From NCBI GenBank assembly GCA_007134805.1, contig SLKB01000041.1, positions 1 to 10,842 on the forward strand: DNA of 10,842 bases, in the 5' to 3' direction. Shown piece by piece: positions 6,084 to 10,842 of this stretch. Under the pieces are notes generated by a model, which worked only from the letters and a program-made list of their open reading frames with translations, was not told where the DNA came from and searched no databases. The translations under genes and the position numbers were made by a program. Positions within the stretch are counted from its first letter, which is position 1. Each line of letters starts with the position of its first letter. The DNA comes from Paracoccaceae bacterium. Its GTDB lineage: Bacteria; Pseudomonadota; Alphaproteobacteria; Rhodobacterales; Rhodobacteraceae.

Positions 6084-6112
6084 GACCTAACGGCAGAGCC
6101 TTTGGCTGGCAA
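6084..6112 (-). promoter_or_regulatory. Candidate promoter of the sulfurtransferase operon
   Basis: Read on the minus strand, TTGCCA (6112-6107) and TAGGTC (6089-6084) are 17 nt apart. They would give a leader of roughly 25-30 nt before the ATG at 6050. Both hexamers are imperfect. The divergent spacer also contains a (CG)5 run at 6115-6124. No promoter for zapE could be picked with confidence. Confidence 0.3.
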
Positions 6113-6164
6113 GACGCGCGCGCGGGCTTTTCTGGGCGGAAAAACTGGCGTATCCATCCTGGCC

Positions 6165-7280
6165 ATGACCGAGACTGCGCAAATCGAAGGCGCCCGCGCC
6201 GAGGCCCTGATCGCGGCCTACGACCGCAAGGTCGAGGACGGCGTGCTGCGTCCCGATGCCGCCCAGCGCGGGGCGATGCCGCTCTTTGCGCCGCTGCTTG
6301 CGCATCTGGCCGCCCCGCCGGTGAGGCCGGGGGGGCTGCGCGGGCTGTGGTCGCGCAAGGCGCCCCCGCCCGCGCCGGGGCTTTATATCTGGGGGGGCGT
6401 CGGGCGCGGCAAGTCGATGCTGATGGATCTGTTTGTCGCGCAGCTCCCGCAGGCGCAGGTCCGCCGGGTGCATTTTCATGCCTTCATGCAGGAAATCCAT
6501 GCAGGGCTTCACGCCGCGCGCCAGCGCAATGTCGAGGATGCGCTGATCCCGGTCGCCGATGCGATCACCGGGACGCTGCGGCTCCTGGCGCTCGACGAGA
6601 TGCAGATCACCGATATCACGGATGCGATGATCGTGGGGCGGCTCTTCGAGCGGCTGATGGGCGCAGGGGTGGCCGTGGTGACCACCTCGAACCGGGTGCC
6701 GGATGATCTCTACAAGGATGGGCTGAACCGCGCGCTGTTCCTGCCGTTCATCGCGTTCATCAAGGCCAACATGGTCGTGCATGAGTTGCAGGCCGAGACC
6801 GATTACCGCCAGAAGCGGCTCGCGGGCGCGCAGGTCTATTTCAGCCCCGCCGACGCGACCGCGCGCGCGGCGATGGCGCGGATCTGGGACGAGCTGACGG
6901 GCCATGATCCGGGGGAGCCGCTGGTGCTGCGCGTGAAGGGGCGCGATGTGGTGGTCCCGCACGCCCATAACGGGGTGGGGCGCGCGCGGTTCTGGGATCT
7001 GTGCGGCCAGCCGCTGGGGCCGGGCGATTATTTGGCGATTGCCGAGGCGCTGCGGGTCCTGATGCTCGAGGAAGTGCCGTATCTGTCCGCGACGAACTAC
7101 AATGAAGCGAAGCGCTTCGTGACGCTGGTCGACGCGCTCTATGAGGCGCGGGTCCGGCTGATCGTCTCGGCTGCGACCGCGCCCGAGCAGCTCTATACGG
7201 AAGGCACGGGCGTGTTCGAGTTCGAGCGCACGGCCAGCCGTCTGCGCGAGATGCAGGCTGCCGATTGGGCTGCTGCCTGA
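6165..7280 (+). CDS. zapE: Cell division protein ZapE (AFG1-like ATPase)
   Basis: This AAA-type ATPase of the AFG1/LACE1 family associates with FtsZ at the constricting septum in gammaproteobacteria; its mitochondrial relatives act in protein quality control. The product is 371 aa. Motifs are Walker A GGVGRGKS (77-84) followed by MLMDLF, RRVHFHAFMQEIHAGL (100-115), Walker B LLALDEMQITD (140-150), and the sensor-like TTSNRVPDDLYKDGLNR (173-189). C-terminal motifs are LPFI (193-196) and, near the end, ATNYNEAKRFVTLVDALYE. The reading frame is open far upstream (to 5271), but that part is antisense to the sulfurtransferase gene; ATG 6165 gives the normal family N-terminus. No good Shine-Dalgarno is seen before it. 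It converges on queG. Confidence 0.93.
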   Translation: MTETAQIEGARAEALIAAYDRKVEDGVLRPDAAQRGAMPLFAPLLAHLAAPPVRPGGLRGLWSRKAPPPAPGLYIWGGVGRGKSMLMDLFVAQLPQAQVRRVHFHAFMQEIHAGLHAARQRNVEDALIPVADAITGTLRLLALDEMQITDITDAMIVGRLFERLMGAGVAVVTTSNRVPDDLYKDGLNRALFLPFIAFIKANMVVHELQAETDYRQKRLAGAQVYFSPADATARAAMARIWDELTGHDPGEPLVLRVKGRDVVVPHAHNGVGRARFWDLCGQPLGPGDYLAIAEALRVLMLEEVPYLSATNYNEAKRFVTLVDALYEARVRLIVSAATAPEQLYTEGTGVFEFERTASRLREMQAADWAAA

Positions 7281-7288
7281 GCGGGGGA

Positions 7289-7325
7289 ACGCGCCGGCCC
7301 CCCCATCGAGGGGGGGCAGGCGCGT
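7289..7325. terminator. Large GC-rich inverted repeat between zapE and queG
   Basis: ACGCGCC (7289-7295) pairs with GGCGCGT (7319-7325). After one G/A mismatch, 8 further pairs form between 7297-7304 and 7310-7317 around a 5-nt loop ATCGA, including 7 Cs opposite 7 Gs. It starts 9 nt after the zapE stop and lies beyond the queG stop on the other strand. There is no T tract, so it would act as a bidirectional barrier or transcript-end stabiliser rather than a textbook terminator. Confidence 0.6.
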
Positions 7326-7344
7326 GGGCGCGCCGCGCGCGCCC
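7326..7344. repeat. Second perfect GC hairpin next to the queG stop
   Basis: GGGCGCGC (7326-7333) pairs perfectly with GCGCGCCC (7337-7344) around CGC. It abuts the larger inverted repeat without a gap and ends 8 nt before the queG stop codon. A competing palindrome GCGCCCGGGCGC (7339-7350) overlaps its right arm. Confidence 0.55.
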
Positions 7345-7351
7345 GGGCGCG

Positions 7352-8395
7352 TCACTTTGGCGGGGTGCTCAGCCGCGCGGCCGCCCAGCGCGCGGCATCG
7401 GCCACGACCGGGTCGGGGTCGTCGCACAGCCGTTGCGCCGCCGCGCGCAGGCTGTGCCGGCCTGAATTGCCGATCGCATAGAGCACGTTGCGCACGAAGC
7501 GGTTGCGCCCGATGCGCTTGATCGGCGAGCCGGCGAAGCGCGCGCGAAAGCCGGCATCGTCAAGGCACGCAAGCTCGGCCAGATCGGGCGCGATCATGCC
7601 GTCGCGTGCGGCGTATCTTGCCTGCGCGGCCGTGCGCGCGAATTTGTTCCAGGGGCAGATGGCAAGGCAATCGTCGCAGCCATAGATGCGGTTGCCCAGT
7701 TTCGCGCGCAACTCCAGCGGCACGGGGCCCTTGTGCTCGATCGTGAGGTAGGAGATGCAGCGCCGCGCATCGAGCCGGTAGGGCGCGGGAAAGGCCGCGG
7801 TCGGGCAGATATCGAGGCAGGCCCGGCACGAGCCGCAATGGTCCCGCTCGGGCGCATCGGCGACCAGATCGAGCGTGGTGAAGATCGCGCCCAGAAACAG
7901 CCAGTTGCCATGGCGGCGCGACAGAAGATTGGTGTGTTTGCCCTGCCAGCCGAGCCCCGCCGCCGCGGCGAGCGGTTTTTCCATCACCGGGGCCGTGTCG
8001 ACAAACACCTTGATCGCGCCGCCAGCCTCCGCGATCAGCCAGCGGCCAAGCTGCTTGAGCCGTTTCTTGACCACGTCATGGTAATCCGCCCCCAGCGCAT
8101 AGGCCGAGATGATGCCGCGCTCGGGGTGCTCGAGCAGGGCCAGCGGGTCATGCGCCGGCGTATAGGCATCCGCGAGCATCACGATGCTGCGCGCCTCCGG
8201 CCAGAGGGCCGCGGGGTTGCCGCGCCAGCCCATGCGCTCGGCCATCCAGCTCATCTCGCCGTGATGGCCCTGTGCGACAAAGGCGGCGAGCCGGTCGGCC
8301 GCCTCGGGGATCGCCCCGGGGCGGGTGATCGCGCAATCGGCAAAGCCCAGGGCGCGCGCCTCGGCCACAAGGGCGGATTTCAGCGCGTCAGCCAT
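7352..8395 (-). CDS. queG: Epoxyqueuosine reductase QueG
   Basis: QueG performs the last step of queuosine biosynthesis, reducing epoxyqueuosine to queuosine in the wobble position of GUN tRNAs, using cobalamin and two [4Fe-4S] clusters. At 347 aa it is full length. The conserved aspartate proposed as proton donor is D133 in [12 protein letters not shown] (129-140). The ferredoxin-like part has Cys187, 190, 193 and 197 ([12 protein letters not shown]), and Cys213, 240, 243 and 247 (the latter three in [11 protein letters not shown]), giving all eight ligands. The C-terminus (about 270-345) is a HEAT-like helical repeat used for tRNA binding. It is the last gene of the minus-strand cluster, 12 nt after the GST-like gene. 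Cofactor demand for cobalamin is shared with the pathway of the nearby meaB. Confidence 0.96.
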   Translation of the reverse strand: MADALKSALVAEARALGFADCAITRPGAIPEAADRLAAFVAQGHHGEMSWMAERMGWRGNPAALWPEARSIVMLADAYTPAHDPLALLEHPERGIISAYALGADYHDVVKKRLKQLGRWLIAEAGGAIKVFVDTAPVMEKPLAAAAGLGWQGKHTNLLSRRHGNWLFLGAIFTTLDLVADAPERDHCGSCRACLDICPTAAFPAPYRLDARRCISYLTIEHKGPVPLELRAKLGNRIYGCDDCLAICPWNKFARTAAQARYAARDGMIAPDLAELACLDDAGFRARFAGSPIKRIGRNRFVRNVLYAIGNSGRHSLRAAAQRLCDDPDPVVADAARWAAARLSTPPK

Positions 8396-8407
8396 CGCGC
8401 CCGCGGC

Positions 8408-9073
8408 TCAGAAATCGAGATCGGCATAATGCGGGGGCGGCGGCAGGCCGGGAACCTGGTCGGCAAGCAAGGTGCGGAAGGCGGGGCGCGACTTGATCTT
8501 GGCATACCATTCATGCACCAGCGCCGAGCGTTCCCAGTCGACATCCTTGATGTAATCGAGGCAGGACAGATGCGCGGCGGCCGTGAAATCGGCGAGCGTC
8601 ATGTCGTTTCCGGCCAGCCAGCGGCGCTGACCCAGCAGCCAGTCCATGTAATCGAGATGGAACTTGATCCGCGCCGAGCCCGCCTTGATGCGGCTCGAAT
8701 CCGGATAGCCCTGTCCGGCGATCTTCTTGTTGACCCGCTCATAGAGCAGATTGGTCGTCACTTCGGCATGGAACTTGTCGTCGAACCAGATGCACAGCCG
8801 GCGCATCTCGTAGCGCGCCTTGGCGTTGCGCGGGATCAGTGGCGGGTCGGGGATCGTCTCGTCAAGATATTCGCAGATCGCGTGGCTCTCGGTCAGGAGC
8901 GCCCCCTCATGGCGCAGCACCGGCACCTTGCCGGCAGGATTGCGGCGCATGAAATCGGGGCTCGGGTCCCAGAACCGCTCTTCGACCAGTTCGACCTCGA
9001 TGCGCTTTTCGGCCAGTGTCAGGCGGACTTTCCGGCAGAACGGAGACAGAGGGACATGATAGAGCCGGGCCAT
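8408..9073 (-). CDS. Glutathione S-transferase family protein, FzlA-type candidate
   Basis: The 221-aa product has an N-terminal thioredoxin-like domain (about 1-75) with PLSPFCRKVRLTL (8-20), the cis-proline region NPAGKVPVL (45-53) and ESHAICEYL (62-70). The all-helical GST C-domain follows, with the N-capping box AGNDMTLADF (154-163). A proline-rich tail ends in HYADLDF (215-221). By recall, this tail and the overall form match the alphaproteobacterial FtsZ-binding protein FzlA, which in Caulobacter shapes FtsZ filaments and links them to septal peptidoglycan synthesis. A catalytic GST role is the alternative. The FzlA assignment is about even odds; GST family membership is firm. AAGGTG at 9085-9090 is 11 nt before the ATG, a long spacing. 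Its neighbour mtgA encodes a cell-wall polymerase. Confidence 0.85.
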   Translation of the reverse strand: MARLYHVPLSPFCRKVRLTLAEKRIEVELVEERFWDPSPDFMRRNPAGKVPVLRHEGALLTESHAICEYLDETIPDPPLIPRNAKARYEMRRLCIWFDDKFHAEVTTNLLYERVNKKIAGQGYPDSSRIKAGSARIKFHLDYMDWLLGQRRWLAGNDMTLADFTAAAHLSCLDYIKDVDWERSALVHEWYAKIKSRPAFRTLLADQVPGLPPPPHYADLDF

Positions 9074-9094
9074 CGGGGGAGGAGCACCTTTATT

Positions 9095-9116
9095 GCAAGA
9101 GCCTGCCCTGTCTTGC
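9095..9116. repeat. Inverted repeat in the mtgA-GST spacer
   Basis: GCAAGA (9095-9100) and TCTTGC (9111-9116) are perfect inverted copies around a 10-nt loop. They lie 21 nt upstream of the GST-like start, in the 61-nt gap after mtgA. The repeat could be an RNA hairpin or a protein-binding site; there is no T run typical of a terminator. Confidence 0.4.
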
Positions 9117-9134
9117 CGGGTTCGACGCGGAAGT

Positions 9135-9884
9135 TCAACCGCCGATGCAGGCCGCGCGCCCGTCACGCGCAATGGTTGCAGCGCCATCCATGATCGACGC
9201 CGTCCGATTGCGCAGGAACTGCGTTGGATTGGCCGCATCGCGCGCTTTCGGCGCGGGCAGCACAGCGGCCAGACGCGCCGCCTGCGTGGGCGAGAGGTTG
9301 GCCGCAGAGGTGTTGAAATAGCGCCGCGCCGCCGCCTCGACGCCGAACACCCCCTCGTCGAACTCGGCCATGTTGAGATAGACCTCGACAATGCGCCGCT
9401 TGGGCCAGAACGCCTCGATCATCAGCGTGAAGCCGGATTCGAGCACCTTGCGCACCCAGACCCGACCATGCCACAGAAAGACGTTTTTCGCGGTCTGCTG
9501 GCTCAGCGTCGAGGCGCCGCGGCTGGATCCTTGCGCGATCACGCGGCGGATCTCGCTCATGTCGAAGCCCCAATGCAGGCAGAAATTCGCATCCTCCGCC
9601 GCGATGACCGAGCGCACCATCACTGGCGCGATCCGGTCCATCGGCACCCACTCCCGCTCGATCTGGCCCAGGCGGTGGTATTCCTGCAGCATGAAGATGC
9701 CGCCCGGCGGCGGCACCACGCGATAAAGCAGCACCCAGCCCAGCGCCAGCAGCAGGACAATGCCAAGCCCGCGCAGCAGCCAGCGGCGCACGCGGCGCAG
9801 CGTGTCGGCCAGCCGCATCAGACGGCCCTTGCGGCCCCCGCCATTCTTCGGGGCCGTACGTTTCTTTCGGCGGGCGCTTGGCAT
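9135..9884 (-). CDS. mtgA: Monofunctional biosynthetic peptidoglycan transglycosylase
   Basis: This inner-membrane GT51 glycosyltransferase polymerises lipid II into glycan strands. The 249-aa product starts with a strongly basic cytoplasmic tail (1-35), a single membrane anchor (about 36-57, LLRGLGIVLLLALGWVLLYRVV minus its ends), and then a periplasmic catalytic domain. Motif 1 is AAEDANFCLHWGFD (95-108) with catalytic Glu97. Motif 2 is RGASTLSQQTAKN (122-134). Motif 3 is WPKRRIVEVYLNMAEF (160-175) with the second acidic residue Glu167. No transpeptidase domain follows, so it is the MtgA type and not a class A PBP. The start at 9884 is preceded by GAGAAG; the ORF could run to 10019, but that would overlap the dehydrogenase gene. 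It lies 52 nt after that gene and 61 nt before the GST-like gene. Confidence 0.94.
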   Translation of the reverse strand: MPSARRKKRTAPKNGGGRKGRLMRLADTLRRVRRWLLRGLGIVLLLALGWVLLYRVVPPPGGIFMLQEYHRLGQIEREWVPMDRIAPVMVRSVIAAEDANFCLHWGFDMSEIRRVIAQGSSRGASTLSQQTAKNVFLWHGRVWVRKVLESGFTLMIEAFWPKRRIVEVYLNMAEFDEGVFGVEAAARRYFNTSAANLSPTQAARLAAVLPAPKARDAANPTQFLRNRTASIMDGAATIARDGRAACIGG

Positions 9885-9936
9885 GCGAGGTCTTCTCGGG
9901 GTCGGGGCCGCGCGCGGTCGCGCCGGAACGCGCGGC

Positions 9937-10812
9937 TCAGCGTGTGGGCACGGGCGTCTCGCCGCGATAATCGTAGAAGCCGCGATCGGTCTTGCGGCCA
10001 AGCCAGCCGGCCTCGACATATTTGGTCAGCAGCGGGCAGGGGCGGTATTTCGTGTCCGCCAGCCCGTCATGGAGCACATTCATGATCGCAAGGCAGGTGT
10101 CGAGCCCGATGAAATCGGCAAGCTCCAGCGGGCCCATCGGGTGGTTCGCGCCCAGTTTCATGGCCTCGTCGATGGATTTGACGGATCCCACCCCCTCATA
10201 GAGCGTGTAGACCGCCTCGTTGATCATCGGCATCAGGATCCGGTTGACGATGAAGCCGGGGAAATCCTCGGCGCTGGCCGTGGTCTTGCCGAGCTTCTCG
10301 ACCACGCCCAGAAGCGTCTTGTAGGTCTTGTCATCGGTCGCGATGCCGCGGATCAGCTCGACAAGCTGCATCACCGGGACAGGGTTCATGAAATGGAAGC
10401 CCATGAATTTCTCGGGCCGGTCGGTGCGGCTGGCAAGCCGCGTGATCGAGATCGACGAGGTGTTCGAGGTCAGGATCGTGTGCGGCTGGATATGCGGCAG
10501 CAGATCCTCGAAGATCGCCTGCTTGACAGTCTCGCGCTCGGTCGCGGCCTCGATCACCAGATCCGACACGCCCAGATCCGACAGTTTCGTCGTCGTGCTG
10601 ATCCGTGCCAGCGCGGCATTCTTGTCTTCTTCGCTGACCTTGCCGCGGGACACCTGCCGGTCGATATTGCGGTCGATCAGGTCCAGCGACTTGCGCAAGG
10701 CGTCTTCCGAGATGTCGTTGAGCAGCACATCATAGCCCGCCAGTGCGAAGACATGGGCGATCCCGTTGCCCATCTGTCCCGCGCCCACGATGCCCACGGT
10801 CTTGATGTCCAT
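9937..10812 (-). CDS. 3-hydroxybutyryl-CoA dehydrogenase
   Basis: This enzyme oxidises or reduces 3-hydroxyacyl-CoA / acetoacetyl-CoA with NAD(P), in polyhydroxybutyrate, butyrate or fatty-acid metabolism. It is 291 aa, the normal length for the short single-function HbdA/PaaH type. The Rossmann motif is VGIVGAGQMGNGIAH (6-20), with Asp33 at the end of the second strand favouring NAD. Catalytic residues are in SNTSSISI (116-123) and His140-Glu152 in GFHFMNPVPVMQLVE (138-152). The C-terminal helical domain contains GFIVNRILMPMINEA and the family sequence HPMGPLELADFIGLD. AGGAG at 10823-10827 lies 10 nt upstream of the ATG. It is the first visible gene of the minus-strand cluster. Genes further upstream, commonly electron-transfer flavoprotein genes in this group, lie outside the window. 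Confidence 0.95.
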   Translation of the reverse strand: MDIKTVGIVGAGQMGNGIAHVFALAGYDVLLNDISEDALRKSLDLIDRNIDRQVSRGKVSEEDKNAALARISTTTKLSDLGVSDLVIEAATERETVKQAIFEDLLPHIQPHTILTSNTSSISITRLASRTDRPEKFMGFHFMNPVPVMQLVELIRGIATDDKTYKTLLGVVEKLGKTTASAEDFPGFIVNRILMPMINEAVYTLYEGVGSVKSIDEAMKLGANHPMGPLELADFIGLDTCLAIMNVLHDGLADTKYRPCPLLTKYVEAGWLGRKTDRGFYDYRGETPVPTR

Positions 10813-10842
10813 GCCCCGATCACTCCTGTTGCCGATTGCGCC

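Noticed and set aside
5271..6164. Upstream open extension of the zapE frame
   Set aside because: It is antisense to the sulfurtransferase gene. ZapE's normal N-terminus begins at 6165, so a 669-aa fusion is not credible.
6087..7427. 446-aa minus-strand ORF opposite zapE
   Set aside because: It is a shadow ORF with arginine/glutamine/histidine-rich composition and no motif.
7733..9193. 486-aa plus-strand ORF opposite queG and the GST-like gene
   Set aside because: It is a shadow of two genes whose cysteine ligands and GST motifs are intact.

Overview
The window looks like an ordinary chromosomal stretch from a high-GC alphaproteobacterium, most likely of the Rhodobacteraceae. The evidence is the very GC-rich third codon positions, long spurious antisense ORFs, an orphan MeaB GTPase, FKBP, ZapE, QueG and MtgA orthologues of alphaproteobacterial type, and a glutathione-S-transferase-like protein resembling the alphaproteobacterial division factor FzlA. 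I see no phage, IS element, CRISPR array or defence island. Eleven protein genes are called with moderate to high confidence, plus one hypothetical protein and one tRNA.

Layout, left to right. (1) 35-1126: a SlyD-like FKBP peptidyl-prolyl isomerase (+) converges on a small membrane-anchored hypothetical protein (-) whose C-terminal domain resembles the one seen in Rhodobacterales RTX/hemolysin-type proteins. (2) 1127-3243: a structured spacer, then rpsO (S15) with a clear intrinsic terminator, the MeaB-type GTPase gene, and rpmB (L28) with its own terminator, all on +. (3) 3350-3426: tRNA-Arg(TCT) with an encoded CCA and a plausible promoter. (4) 3448-6050 (-): a tight three-gene operon of 3-mercaptopyruvate sulfurtransferase, GNAT acetyltransferase and aspartate/aromatic aminotransferase, with an ATGA overlap between the first two. 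(5) 6165-7280 (+): zapE, divergent from that operon. (6) 7281-7351: a spacer made almost entirely of two strong GC-rich hairpins. (7) 7352-10812 (-): a probable operon of 3-hydroxybutyryl-CoA dehydrogenase, mtgA, FzlA/GST-like and queG.

How the genes may work together. The sulfurtransferase operon pairs an enzyme that can transaminate cysteine to 3-mercaptopyruvate with the enzyme that consumes that product, so it could be a compact cysteine-sulfur pathway. The last operon places a peptidoglycan glycosyltransferase beside an FtsZ-associated-protein candidate, and zapE, another division-linked gene, is convergent to it. The best regulatory candidate is the rpsO leader. It has an extended stem with a GU/GC step and a bulge complementary to the rpsO Shine-Dalgarno sequence, as expected for S15 autoregulation through a pseudoknot. 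I did not find a convincing wholly new system; the most interesting signals are RNA-level and gene-context observations.
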